In this document: positions 45,798 through 55,242 of the stretch, piece after piece
How positions within the stretch are numbered: the stretch's first letter is position 1
Layout of the letters: each line of letters opens with the position of its first letter
Notes under the pieces: model-generated
Databases searched by the model: none
What the model saw: only the letters and a program-made list of their open reading frames with translations
What the model was told of the DNA's origin: nothing
Source: Pontimicrobium aquaticum
GTDB taxonomy: Bacteria; Bacteroidota; Bacteroidia; Flavobacteriales; Flavobacteriaceae
NCBI RefSeq assembly: GCF_005047595.1
Contig: NZ_SUPL01000002.1
Span: 310,001-374,000 of the forward strand
Direction: 5' to 3'
Length of the DNA stretch: 64,000 nt
Program-made: the position numbers and the translations under genes

Positions 45798-47849
45798 CTA
45801 AGAAATAGGTTTGGCTTTTGGTAACTCTACAAAGAACTTACTTCCAAGGTTTGGCTCACTTTCAACCCAAATTTTACCATAGTTTAATTCAACCATTTGC
45901 TTACAAATAGATAGCCCTAAACCTGTACCTTTTTCATGGCCAGTTCCACGTGTTGTGAAACCACTATTTTTAAATAACTTTTCTTGGTTTTCTTTTGAGA
46001 TTCCAACACCTGTATCTTCAATACAAATAAGTACATTACCGTTGCGTTCTCTGTTAGAAACAGTAATTACATCACCAACTCTTGAAAACTTAACCGCATT
46101 AGCCAATAAGTTTTGTATTACAATCTCTATCATACTTCTGTCAGCATAGACAAAATCTTTTATAGACTCGTCAAGTAAAATAATTTGTTTTTGTTCTACT
46201 TTTTTCTCTATTAAATTCATTTTATCTGCAAACACTTCTTGTATGTTAAAAAGCTCTGGCTTAGGCTCCAAATTTTGCATTTGCGATTTCGACCAGTTTA
46301 ATAAATTCATTAATAGGGCTGAGGCATTATCGGCATTTTCACTTAACTCAGGAATTAACTCATCAAACTCTTCCTGACTTATACTGTCTTCTTTTAATAA
46401 GTCTAAAAAGGCTTTAACACCTGTAATAGAATCTTTTAAATCATGTGATACTATAGAAAACAATCGGTCTTTTACCTGATTCATTTCTTCAAGATGGCGT
46501 GTTTGCTCTAAAATAGAATCGTTTTGAAGTTTATATTGTTTGTTAGTCTGTTCTAACTCTACTAACTCAGCTTTTTTGCTTCGACTGTTTAAAAACATTA
46601 CTATTAATGCAATTAATACTAAAAGAAAAGCACCACCTAAAGCATATGCTATTAGTTTTAACTGCTTAGTTTTTTTAGTGTCAACAGGATAAATGGATTC
46701 GTCATCAATAGTTGTATTTGTAGGTTGATTAATACCTATTGGTTCTTCTTCAAAAACAAAAGGTGTGGCTTTTTCTTCGTCAAGCTTATTTTTTAAATTG
46801 TGGTAATCGGCTTGCCATTTAAAAGCACTTCTAAAATTACCGTTTGTTGAATCTATTGCTACTCTTAACTTATAGTTTTTTAAAAGCTCTTCATTATCAT
46901 TTACTTGTCTAGTAAGTGAGTAGGCTTCGTTTAACTGTATTTCGGCTAATCTTGTTTTTCCTTGTTTAAAGTTTAAGTTAGCTAAACTGTTTAGCGATTT
47001 TAAAATTCCTGCTTTATTGTTTTCATTTCGGTTTAGTTTTAAACCTTCTAATAGATATGAGGCTGCTTTTTGAAAATCATTAAATTGTAAATATTGATCA
47101 CCAATTCTTGGTAACACATCACCTCGTATGGCTTGGTCGTTTTCATTCAATGGATCTAAATAGCCTAATAATTTTTCGTAATACTCAATGGCTTTTCTAT
47201 GCTCCTTGCGCATAGAATATAATATGGCTATGTTTTTAGTTGATGCCTTTATACCAGAACTATCACGAAGTTGTTCTCTAATCTCTAAAGCTTTAATGTT
47301 AAATTCCAATGATTTATCTACCTGATTGGTATTAAAATAAGCTTCAGATAAATTGTTATAAGCCGAACTTAACTCGCGTCTTAAGTTCTTGCTTTCAAAA
47401 ATATCGATAGCAGATAATGAGTAACGTAACCCTTTGCCATAATTTCCTCTTTTAATTTCAATAAGCCCTAAGCTGTTATTCACCTTAGCAATACCAAGTG
47501 AATCTTGTAATTGATTAAACAAACGTAACGATGCATTGTAATTATCGAGCGCATTGTAGTAGTCGTCTTTTTGAGAGTAAATAAGTGCTTTATAGTATTT
47601 AATTTCGGCTGTTGCTTTATGATATTGCAACGATGTTGATAATTTTTCGGTTTGCGCAATATATCCTAATGCTTTTTGATAATCGTTAGAGTTGTAGAAA
47701 GACTTTATTAACTCTATAGAAGTATCAACCTTAGTAGAGTCTAACTTTTGAAATGCAAATTGCATGACAAGACTATCCTGTTCTTTAGTTTGAGATAAAC
47801 TAGAGAATATAGTAAATAAAAATGCAGTTAAGGTAATTAACTGTTTCAT
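45798..47849 (-). CDS. Periplasmic-TPR sensor histidine kinase (orphan)
   Basis: A 683-residue membrane kinase. A signal peptide (about 1-19, ending SLSQ) is followed by about eight tetratricopeptide-like helix pairs (about 40-350, for example YQKALGYIAQTEKL and HRKAIEYYEKLL). One transmembrane helix lies at about 400-422. A short coiled coil leads to the HisKA helix RLFSIVSHDLKDSITGVKAFL (core FSIVSHDLKD, with the phospho-acceptor His at about 468). The ATPase domain has N box IVIQNLLANAVKFS, G1 DTGVGISKENQEKLF and G2 GTGLGLSICKQMV. No response regulator is adjacent. It resembles kinases common in flavobacteria, whose signals are mostly unknown. Confidence 0.9.
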   Translation of the reverse strand: MKQLITLTAFLFTIFSSLSQTKEQDSLVMQFAFQKLDSTKVDTSIELIKSFYNSNDYQKALGYIAQTEKLSTSLQYHKATAEIKYYKALIYSQKDDYYNALDNYNASLRLFNQLQDSLGIAKVNNSLGLIEIKRGNYGKGLRYSLSAIDIFESKNLRRELSSAYNNLSEAYFNTNQVDKSLEFNIKALEIREQLRDSSGIKASTKNIAILYSMRKEHRKAIEYYEKLLGYLDPLNENDQAIRGDVLPRIGDQYLQFNDFQKAASYLLEGLKLNRNENNKAGILKSLNSLANLNFKQGKTRLAEIQLNEAYSLTRQVNDNEELLKNYKLRVAIDSTNGNFRSAFKWQADYHNLKNKLDEEKATPFVFEEEPIGINQPTNTTIDDESIYPVDTKKTKQLKLIAYALGGAFLLVLIALIVMFLNSRSKKAELVELEQTNKQYKLQNDSILEQTRHLEEMNQVKDRLFSIVSHDLKDSITGVKAFLDLLKEDSISQEEFDELIPELSENADNASALLMNLLNWSKSQMQNLEPKPELFNIQEVFADKMNLIEKKVEQKQIILLDESIKDFVYADRSMIEIVIQNLLANAVKFSRVGDVITVSNRERNGNVLICIEDTGVGISKENQEKLFKNSGFTTRGTGHEKGTGLGLSICKQMVELNYGKIWVESEPNLGSKFFVELPKAKPIS

Positions 47850-48340
47850 AAACTATAAAAGGTTTTAGGTGAAACAACTAATGTATTACCTAAACTCACC
47901 TTGAGGGAAAGGAAAATTAAGTATATACTAGTAAGCAAACTATTTGCTTTATAACTAAAAGTAGTTGTTATCATCGTTGGGGACCGAAATTAATAGCTTA
48001 ACAAAAGTTGACAAAACAGATAGAAAACCCTAATTTCTGCGTTTTAAAGCAAATAAATTAGATAAAAGGAACAATATTTTTTTGAAAAAAAAGTTGCTAT
48101 CGACCAACGGTAAAAAAATTGGAAAAACTACACTCTTATCGATGAAATGCATTTATTTAATTATCATTTTTTCGATAAAGCGTAAAATATTATGAATTAG
48201 CATGTTACGCTTATTTTTAAAATCACATATAGAGTAAGTTTTGATAATTACTTTAGGGTTTTTGCACTCAGCATAAAACTTTAAAATATACTATATAGCT
48301 TAGTAAAAGTTTTATCTTTGTAGCTTAAAATTTAGTAATA
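47850..48340. other. Divergent intergenic region between the kinase gene and argS
   Basis: A 491-base A/T-rich gap with no coding frame that I could support. It holds the starts of two divergent genes. A small perfect stem AAGCAAA/TTTGCTT (47933-47939 / 47943-47949) lies on the kinase side, followed by a slightly GC-richer tract (GTTGGGGACCGAAATT, about 47976-47991). The argS -7 box is at its right end. It is long for this genome, so it may hide regulatory sites. Confidence 0.4.
48313..48320 (+). promoter_or_regulatory. Probable -7 box for argS
   Basis: TATCTTTG matches TAnnTTTG exactly and lies 20 bases before the argS ATG. The upstream DNA is very A/T-rich (ATATACTATATAGC), but no clear TTG stands at the -33 position. 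Confidence 0.5.
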
Positions 48341-50119
48341 ATGACAATTCAAGAGACTTTATCTCATCATATTAAAGAGGCATTCCAATCTTTATATCAT
48401 GCTAACATAGAAACCGTTGAATTTCAGGCCACCCGAAAAGATTTTGAAGGTGATATAACGATAGTGACTTTTCCAATGTTGCGTATCGTTAAGATGAATC
48501 CAGTCCAATTAGGAGAAGACCTTGGTAATTATTTAGTAGAAAATGTAGCTGAGGTAAAGACGTTTAATGTAGTAAAAGGCTTTTTGAATCTTGTTATTGA
48601 TGATGTGTTTTATTTGAATTTTTTTAACAACATAAAGGATAATTCTACCTATGGATATAAGCCTCAAACCAAAGAGTCTATTATGGTTGAGTATTCTTCG
48701 CCTAATACAAACAAGCCTTTACACTTAGGACATATTAGAAATAACTTATTAGGATATAGTGTTGCCGAAGTTTTAAAAGCCGCTGGACATAAAGTATATA
48801 AAACCCAAATTATTAACGATAGAGGGATACATATTTGTAAAAGTATGTTGGCCTGGAAGCGTTACGGTAAAGGTGAAACACCTGAGAGTACAGAGTTAAA
48901 AGGAGATAAGCTAGTTGGGAATTATTATGTGAAGTTTGACCAAGAATATAAAAAAGAGATATCCAATTTAATTTCAGAAGGAAAAACGGAAGAGACTGCA
49001 AAGAAAGAAGCACCAATTTTGTTAGAAGCACAAGACATGCTACGTCAATGGGAAGCAGGAGATGAAGAGGTTGTTGCTTTATGGAAAATGATGAATGGTT
49101 GGGTGTATGATGGTTTTGAAGAAACATACAAAAACTTAGGTGTAGATTTTGACTGTTATTATTACGAGAGCGACACTTATTTATTAGGTAAAGAATTCAT
49201 TGCCGAAGGATTAAAAAGTGGTGTATTTTATAAAAAAGAAGATGGCTCTGTTTGGTGTGATTTAACCGAAGATGGTTTAGATGAAAAAATAGTATTGAGA
49301 GCAGATGGTACGGCAGTATATATGACACAGGATATAGGTACAGCTATACAACGTATTAAGGATTATCCAGATGTTGGAGGCATGGTTTATACTGTTGGTA
49401 ATGAGCAAGATTATCACTTTAAAGTCTTGTTTTTAATACTTAAAAAACTTGGGTTTGATTGGGCTAAAAACCTGTATCATTTAAGCTATGGTATGGTAGA
49501 TTTACCAAGCGGTAAAATGAAGAGTAGAGAAGGTACCGTTGTTGATGCTGACGATTTAATTGTTGAAATGGCTAATACAGCCAAAGAATTATCTCAGGAT
49601 TTAGGAAAGCTCGATGGTTACACTGAAGAAGAAAAACAAGATATTTACAATACTATAGGCCTAGGTGCTTTAAAGTATTTTATTTTAAAGGTAGATCCTA
49701 AAAAACGCATTTTGTTTGACCCAAAAGAATCGGTAGATTTTCAAGGAAATACAGGACCTTTTATTCAATACACCTATGCTAGAATACAAGCTATATTACG
49801 TAAAGCGGACTTTGATACAAATGCCACTTTTAGAGCAGAAGATATGTTGCTCCATGAAAAAGAAAAAGAACTTGTTAAACAGTTACAGTTATTTCCAGAG
49901 GTTATAGAGAATGCAGCTCAAAACCATAGTCCTGCATTAATTGCTAATTATACGTACGATTTGGTTAAGGAGTTCAATTCGTTTTACCAAAATGTATCAA
50001 TTTTAGGTACTGAGAATCAAAGCGAGAAAGTGTTTAGGGTACAATTATCTAAAACGGTAGCCAATACCATTAAAAATGCGTTTGCTTTACTTGGTATTAA
50101 TGTGCCTGAACGTATGTAG
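48341..50119 (+). CDS. argS: Arginine-tRNA ligase
   Basis: A 592-residue class I aminoacyl-tRNA synthetase. The N-terminal Arg-tRNA recognition domain (about 5-85) is followed by VEYSSPNTNKPLHLGHIRNNLLG (core SSPNTNKPLHLGHIRNN, about 122-138), which contains the HIGH-type motif as HLGH. The KMSK-equivalent loop is LPSGKMKSREGTVVDADDL (about 387-405). The C-terminal anticodon-binding domain has GNTGPFIQYTYARIQAI (about 467-483) and the ending LLGINVPERM. Length and motifs are complete. It converges with the serine hydrolase gene 22 bases away. Confidence 0.97.
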   Translation: MTIQETLSHHIKEAFQSLYHANIETVEFQATRKDFEGDITIVTFPMLRIVKMNPVQLGEDLGNYLVENVAEVKTFNVVKGFLNLVIDDVFYLNFFNNIKDNSTYGYKPQTKESIMVEYSSPNTNKPLHLGHIRNNLLGYSVAEVLKAAGHKVYKTQIINDRGIHICKSMLAWKRYGKGETPESTELKGDKLVGNYYVKFDQEYKKEISNLISEGKTEETAKKEAPILLEAQDMLRQWEAGDEEVVALWKMMNGWVYDGFEETYKNLGVDFDCYYYESDTYLLGKEFIAEGLKSGVFYKKEDGSVWCDLTEDGLDEKIVLRADGTAVYMTQDIGTAIQRIKDYPDVGGMVYTVGNEQDYHFKVLFLILKKLGFDWAKNLYHLSYGMVDLPSGKMKSREGTVVDADDLIVEMANTAKELSQDLGKLDGYTEEEKQDIYNTIGLGALKYFILKVDPKKRILFDPKESVDFQGNTGPFIQYTYARIQAILRKADFDTNATFRAEDMLLHEKEKELVKQLQLFPEVIENAAQNHSPALIANYTYDLVKEFNSFYQNVSILGTENQSEKVFRVQLSKTVANTIKNAFALLGINVPERM

Positions 50120-50141
50120 TTTTATGTTGTAAAAAAGGGTT

Positions 50142-51179
50142 TTATAAACTTTTTTGCCTTTTCAGAATTTTAGCAATTCTATTATTAATAATTTCTGATA
50201 AATTCCAATTGTACAGTTTAGGGTCAGTTGTATTATAAAACGCAATAATAACAGCATCAAGATCCTTATAATATTTAGCAAAACTTTGGTATCCTGGAAC
50301 CCAACCTGCATGCTCGTACTCGTAAATGGAATTGTATATTTCTTGTTCTCCAGGTTTGAATAGGGATCCATCGTTTAAAGCTCTTAAAAAAGTACCCACG
50401 TCTTCCGCTGTGGCTAGCATACCATGTTCGTCAGTTTTTAAATCAGAGGGATGCCCTACATGATAACCACTCATTACATCATCAATATTCACTTCATTAA
50501 GCGAACCAAAGGTATTGTTAAGATGTAACGGTTTTAAAATCTCGTTTTGAATGAATTTAAAATTGTCATAACCCAGTACATCATCCATTATCTTATTAAT
50601 TAAAAGATAATTCGTGTTGCAATATTCATAATCTTCATTAGGTTCAAAATTAGCAGGCTTATCCAGAATCAAAGCAAGACCTTCTTCATAGGTTTCTGTT
50701 GGTGCTGCCCAAAAATTAGGAGCATCGGTAAAATTAGGAATACCACTTCTATGCTGTATCATCAACCTTAAAGTAATTTTTTCAGCGTTTTCGATTCTTC
50801 CTGTAAGTTCTGGTAAATAATCAGCAATTGTTTTATCTAGAGATAGGCGTCCATCATTTACCAATTTGGTAACCGCTATAGCATCATATAATTTACTAAT
50901 ACTTGCAATCTTAAATAGTGCTTTAGGTTTTGCAGGTATTTTAGATTCTCTATTATGCCAACCTGAAGCAAAGTATTGAGGAGGTTGGTCAGCTTGATCT
51001 ACATAAACAATCATTCCTTCAAATCCATAACCAATAGCTTGATCTAATTGTTCTTGAACTGTATCTGGTAGCGGTAGTATCCATGCTTTTACTAATAACC
51101 ATGGAACAAAGAATAGTGAGGATATGGATGCGGTTATTAATACTATTTTAAAAACTTGCTTAGTTTTTTTCTTTGCCAT
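50142..51179 (-). CDS. Membrane-anchored serine hydrolase (class C beta-lactamase family)
   Basis: A 345-residue protein of the penicillin-binding-like beta-lactamase superfamily. One N-terminal hydrophobic helix (about 10-34) anchors it, with the enzyme facing the periplasm. The three active-site motifs are SxxK in KIASISKLYDAI (about 91-102), the YxN equivalent in YEYCNTNYLLI (about 184-194) and HxG in YEHAGWVPGYQSF (about 289-301). The family includes DD-peptidases, esterases and true AmpC enzymes. Nothing points to beta-lactam resistance: the protein lacks the C-terminal KTG and has HAG instead, common in esterase-like members. The actual substrate is unknown. Confidence 0.83.
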   Translation of the reverse strand: MAKKKTKQVFKIVLITASISSLFFVPWLLVKAWILPLPDTVQEQLDQAIGYGFEGMIVYVDQADQPPQYFASGWHNRESKIPAKPKALFKIASISKLYDAIAVTKLVNDGRLSLDKTIADYLPELTGRIENAEKITLRLMIQHRSGIPNFTDAPNFWAAPTETYEEGLALILDKPANFEPNEDYEYCNTNYLLINKIMDDVLGYDNFKFIQNEILKPLHLNNTFGSLNEVNIDDVMSGYHVGHPSDLKTDEHGMLATAEDVGTFLRALNDGSLFKPGEQEIYNSIYEYEHAGWVPGYQSFAKYYKDLDAVIIAFYNTTDPKLYNWNLSEIINNRIAKILKRQKSL

Positions 51180-51243
51180 AAAATTTCAGTATAGGTAAAC
51201 GAAAGTAGCAGTTTTTTCTTGTAAAGCCAAAGAATGATGCCTT

Positions 51244-51423
51244 CTAAAAAAGTTTCTTAATATCTTCGTTATCATCGTCATCTGTGTTTTTTTCGACTAG
51301 CTCAGTCAAGTTTTTTGGTAAATTGTCTTTGCCGTAGTAAACTATTGGTATAGGTAATATTGAAGCCATTCCAATTAGAAGTAAAAATAGGAATAAGCGC
51401 AAAAAACGTTTAAATTTTTGCAT
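51244..51423 (-). CDS. Small single-pass membrane protein (59 residues)
   Basis: A 59-residue frame found by reading the gap upstream of the serine hydrolase. The ATG is at 51423-51421 and TAG at 51246-51244. It begins with a basic segment (MQKFKRFLR), then one hydrophobic helix (about 10-30, LFLFLLLIGMASILPIPIVY), then an acidic tail ending NTDDDDNEDIKKLF. A basic-hydrophobic-acidic arrangement is sensible for a small inner-membrane protein with its tail outside. No family is recognised. It reads in the same direction as the hydrolase, whose start lies 64 bases downstream, so the two may be cotranscribed. Confidence 0.6.
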   Translation of the reverse strand: MQKFKRFLRLFLFLLLIGMASILPIPIVYYGKDNLPKNLTELVEKNTDDDDNEDIKKLF

Positions 51424-51495
51424 AGGTTATTTTATAAGATGATATAATATCTACCTCCAAGAATTTGGTGTAGATTGAATAAAGTTAAAGTGTAA

Positions 51496-51855
51496 TTAAC
51501 CTATGAAAGTATCTGCCTTTAGATTGGATTGTTTTTGTAAAATTTTAATGGATTTTAGTTGTAATGGTAAGTGTAAATATGTGGTTTTTTTATATTCAAC
51601 ATCACATAACATATCATGATGCTTCAAACAACATTTAAAATTGAAAATAGAGAAATTGTTTTTAAAAATTCCATGAACTTCTTTTAAGTTGATTCGATAG
51701 GTATTCTCACTTAAAGATTGCTTAAGGTTAGTAATTACCCAAGAAGTATTTACAGTATTTGCTTTTGTAAATACAGTGTTAGCTTGAAAGGTAATACAAC
51801 AAGCTATAAGTGAAAAACTTAAAAAAAGAGATGTGATACGTTTTGTAAAAAACAT
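51496..51855 (-). CDS. Small exported hypothetical protein
   Basis: A 119-residue protein with no recognised family. The start is placed at the ATG at 51855-51853 (MFFTKRITSLFLSFSLIACC). The frame is open further up to 51870, but only a TTG is available there and it would add five residues before the signal peptide. The signal peptide covers about 1-25 (AC-C-ITFQAN region). The mature part is short, with NLKQSLSENTYRINLKEVHG and a Cys-rich bit NFKCCLKHHDMLCDV (about 73-87). Four cysteines with neighbouring His residues could form disulphides or bind a metal; this is inference. Confidence 0.55.
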   Translation of the reverse strand: MFFTKRITSLFLSFSLIACCITFQANTVFTKANTVNTSWVITNLKQSLSENTYRINLKEVHGIFKNNFSIFNFKCCLKHHDMLCDVEYKKTTYLHLPLQLKSIKILQKQSNLKADTFIG

Positions 51856-51910
51856 AAAATAAATGTACAAATTTTATGAGTTACTAGTATGTTTATTTTA
51901 CTTTTTTTAA

Positions 51911-54900
51911 CTAATCATTTTTAAAAGATTTATTAGGATAAGGAGGAACCGGAGGTACCTCTCTCGGGTCTTTAGCAATCAATTCTTTTAGGTGCTTTAT
52001 TGCTGCTTCTAATTGCGCATCTTTACCATTAAAAGTAGCGTGAGGTAGATTATCTACTTCAATATCTGGGACAAAGCCATGTCCTTCAATTAACCACTCT
52101 CCATTGTCACCATAAACCCCCATCATAGGTGCTCTTGCTAATCCATTATCAGTTAATCTATTAACACTACTTAACCAAATTTCGCCTCCCCAAGTACGCA
52201 TGCCTATTGCTGTTCCCAATCCGAGTTTTTTAAATCCGTCAGCAAAAGCTTCGCCATCTGATGCGGTGTTTTCATCTACCAAAATAACAATGTGACCTCT
52301 AAAGGCATATTGCATATTCCAGTAAGGCTTTCCTGAACGAGATTTCCAATACATCCAAGCTTTACGTAATAGTTTTTCAAGTATAAAACTTTCTATATTT
52401 CCACCTCTATTATGGCGAACATCAATAATTAATCCTGGTCTGTCAAAAACAGGATAAAACTCTCTATACCATTGATTAATATCGTTACTTCCCATGGCTT
52501 GTAAATGCACATAACCAATGTTGTTATTGCTTTCTTTTTCAGTAATTAATCGCCTAGAGTACTCCCAATCTTTATAGCGTAAACTGTACATGCTTCCAAT
52601 AGGCTTCACAATTACATCCTTACTATTGTTTTCTCTTCTGATACTAAGCTTTACTTGTTTGCCAATTTGATTTCTAATGAGTTCACCAATGTCTATCGAT
52701 TCTAATGATGGTTTACCATTAATATGTGTAATAATATCTCCAACTCTTACATCTAAATAAGGATCATCTAGTGGAGATTTTGTGTCTGGATAATCTGGAT
52801 CGGCCTTATAAATATAATCGATACGATATCCATCAGTGTTTCTACTAAAGCGAGCGCCTAAATTTGCTACAGGAATATTCGAGCTATCGTTTCGAGTATC
52901 TCCACCTCTAACACTTGTGTGTAAAGCAGAAAGTTCCCCAACAAAGCGACCAATAAGATCTGATAATTCATTTCTAGTAGTAACACGATTTATTAAAGGG
53001 TAGTACTTGTCATGCATTTTTTTCCAATCAACGCCATGCATATTTTTATCGTAAAAATAATCACGCTCCATACGCCACGCATCAGTAAAAATTTGCTTCC
53101 AATCTTCTAAAGGCGTAATGGCAAATTTCCAACCACTTAAATCAATCTTACCACTATTTAAATCTCCTATTTTTTCAGTGCCAGCATTTACCATATAGAA
53201 GCTACTTCCTTTTCTAATGAGCAATTTTTTCCCATTTCCTGTTAATTGATAGTTTCTTATACGTTCTGTTATGGTATTAACTTTTACATTGTCGTTTCCA
53301 ATTTTTACCACTGCTAAATTTGTTTGTGAATTGGCACCAGTTGAGCTTGATAAAAAGTATAAGGCCTTGTTGTTTACTTCCAAATTTCTATAGTTCCCTG
53401 GAGGAACTGGAACTTCTTCAATGCGTTGTATAATACCATTTTTATCAATTTTAATAGACACAGGTTCTTTAGATTCTTCTTCTTTTGATGATTCCAAAAT
53501 TAACTCATCATGCTCTCTAAAAGGTGATCGAGTGCCTTTTTGTAAAGCAATATGATATATTTTCTCACTAATATCAAAATAAGGTTCTGGTTGTCGTGGT
53601 CCCCAAGGTGATCCAACTAGTGTTCTAAAATTTCTATCAGAAATAAAGTAAATAAACTTTCCATCTAGACTCCATTTAGGGTTTAAACTATTAGCTCTGT
53701 CTGTTGTTATTGGGAAAGTGTCATTGGCATCTAAACCATGTACTAAAATTTGTGCCATAGTATTATTGGCAGATTGTGTAAATGCTAACCATTTACTATC
53801 TGGTGACCAAGAGAAATCGTAAATACCTTCTTCATTTGTTGATATTTTTTTACTTCTACCATTGGCAAGATTTAGTATAAACAGGTTATTTTCTAAATCA
53901 TTATAAGCCATCCATTTGCCGTCTGGAGAAGGCATTCCTGCAAATCTTAATACGTTGCCATCTTTTGTAATGTGTTGCGGTTTATCTTTTCCATGCGCAT
54001 CTATTTTTATAAACTCAAATTCACCACTTTCATCCGATAAGGTGTAGATGTTTTTACTATCGGAAGAAAATATAGCGTCTCGGTAACGTACATCTTTTTG
54101 ATGTGTAAATTCTACAAATCTACCTGATTTTACTGGAGCAATAAAAGCACGACCTCTAGCAGTAATAACAATACGTTCTCCTTTCTTATCAGGAAAAACA
54201 GAGGTAATGTAACTAGATGGATTTTCAACCCATTTTTCGTGAAGTTGATCAAGATCTGATTGAAGTCTAATATTAACTTTTTTGGTTGCATTAGAAGCAA
54301 CATTATAGTGCCAAATATCTGCGCCTAATTGGTAAACAATATTGCCATTGTGTTGTTTAGCATAGCGGACATCAAAACCTTCATGCCTAGTGTGTTGTTT
54401 TAAGTCGCTACCATTTTCGTCCATGGACCAAATATTCATGGTACCATCTCTATCTGTAATAAAATAGACACGATTGTTATACCACATTGGATGATGACTT
54501 CCACCAGTATAATCGGTGGTTAATTTTATAGCTTCTTTACTTCCATTGGTAAATTTCCATATTTGTCTTGCAGTTCCACCTTTATAACGCTTAGTTACAT
54601 TACCATGATATGAAGGACGAACAAAAAACACCGTATTTCCTGATGGATTATAAGTTGCTTCACTAGCTTGATGTAAAGGTACTCTTTGTTTCTCTTTGGT
54701 TTGTGTATTAATAGTTACCAACTGTCTGTCTGGTAAGGTAGCAAAAGCTCTTGTGTCGTAAACAATTTCGCCATTTGGTGTCCACATATTAACAAGGGAA
54801 GCATCACTTTCGTAAGTCCATCGCATTGGTAATCCACCTGTAATTGGCATGGTATATACTTCAACGGGGCCTTCATAACTAGCAGAGAACGCAATGGTTT

Positions 54901-55147
54901 TTCCGTCAGGAGAAATGGCTGGGTTAAATTCTTCTTCGGCATGAGTGGTTAGTCTTTGAGCAAGTCCGCCGTTTAATGGAACGCTCCATAAATCGCCTTC
55001 AGCTGCAAATATAACAGTGTTTTCATGTATAGTTGGTGTGCGATAGTATCCTTCAAACCCTTGGGAAAAGACAGAGGTTGAAGAAAAAATAAAAGAAATA
55101 AAAATGATTAAAAACTGGTGCTTAAGTGTGTTGGTTTTAGAATTCAT
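51911..55147 (-). CDS. Tricorn-like protease (beta-propellers, PDZ, S41 peptidase)
   Basis: A 1078-residue exported protein. A signal peptide (about 1-29, ending SVFSQ) is followed by repeated beta-propeller blades with TolB/WD-like phrases (NPAISPDGKTIAFSASYEG, SWSPDSKWLAFTQSANN, NPKWSLDGKFIYFISDRN) over about 35-600. A helical C1 domain (about 690-760, ALHTSVRGGD at its end) precedes a PDZ-like domain (about 780-850, VRVGDIITHINGKPSLESID). The S41 catalytic domain (about 860-1060) has RPGLIIDVRHNRGG and the nucleophile serine in NTASDGEAFADGFKKLG (core). This is the tricorn layout, here secreted. It probably degrades peptides in the periplasm or outside. It is transcribed alone. Confidence 0.88.
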   Translation of the reverse strand: MNSKTNTLKHQFLIIFISFIFSSTSVFSQGFEGYYRTPTIHENTVIFAAEGDLWSVPLNGGLAQRLTTHAEEEFNPAISPDGKTIAFSASYEGPVEVYTMPITGGLPMRWTYESDASLVNMWTPNGEIVYDTRAFATLPDRQLVTINTQTKEKQRVPLHQASEATYNPSGNTVFFVRPSYHGNVTKRYKGGTARQIWKFTNGSKEAIKLTTDYTGGSHHPMWYNNRVYFITDRDGTMNIWSMDENGSDLKQHTRHEGFDVRYAKQHNGNIVYQLGADIWHYNVASNATKKVNIRLQSDLDQLHEKWVENPSSYITSVFPDKKGERIVITARGRAFIAPVKSGRFVEFTHQKDVRYRDAIFSSDSKNIYTLSDESGEFEFIKIDAHGKDKPQHITKDGNVLRFAGMPSPDGKWMAYNDLENNLFILNLANGRSKKISTNEEGIYDFSWSPDSKWLAFTQSANNTMAQILVHGLDANDTFPITTDRANSLNPKWSLDGKFIYFISDRNFRTLVGSPWGPRQPEPYFDISEKIYHIALQKGTRSPFREHDELILESSKEEESKEPVSIKIDKNGIIQRIEEVPVPPGNYRNLEVNNKALYFLSSSTGANSQTNLAVVKIGNDNVKVNTITERIRNYQLTGNGKKLLIRKGSSFYMVNAGTEKIGDLNSGKIDLSGWKFAITPLEDWKQIFTDAWRMERDYFYDKNMHGVDWKKMHDKYYPLINRVTTRNELSDLIGRFVGELSALHTSVRGGDTRNDSSNIPVANLGARFSRNTDGYRIDYIYKADPDYPDTKSPLDDPYLDVRVGDIITHINGKPSLESIDIGELIRNQIGKQVKLSIRRENNSKDVIVKPIGSMYSLRYKDWEYSRRLITEKESNNNIGYVHLQAMGSNDINQWYREFYPVFDRPGLIIDVRHNRGGNIESFILEKLLRKAWMYWKSRSGKPYWNMQYAFRGHIVILVDENTASDGEAFADGFKKLGLGTAIGMRTWGGEIWLSSVNRLTDNGLARAPMMGVYGDNGEWLIEGHGFVPDIEVDNLPHATFNGKDAQLEAAIKHLKELIAKDPREVPPVPPYPNKSFKND

Positions 55148-55242
55148 GCCAAGAGACTTTTATTAAATTAATTAAAAGCAGTAGTTAAATAGAATAAATT
55201 AGAAGGCTAAGCTAAGGTAGTTTATTTTAAATGATTTTCAAA

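Noticed and set aside
50131-50155. Possible terminator between argS and the serine hydrolase
   Set aside because: The stem is only an A-run against a T-run with one G-C pair and overlaps the hydrolase stop; too weak to list.
50142-51179. Beta-lactam resistance gene
   Set aside because: The fold is that of class C beta-lactamases, but the C-terminal motif is HAG rather than KTG and the protein is membrane anchored; a general hydrolase is more likely.
51856-51870. Upstream extension of the 119-residue exported protein
   Set aside because: It would need a TTG start and would put five extra residues before a complete signal peptide.
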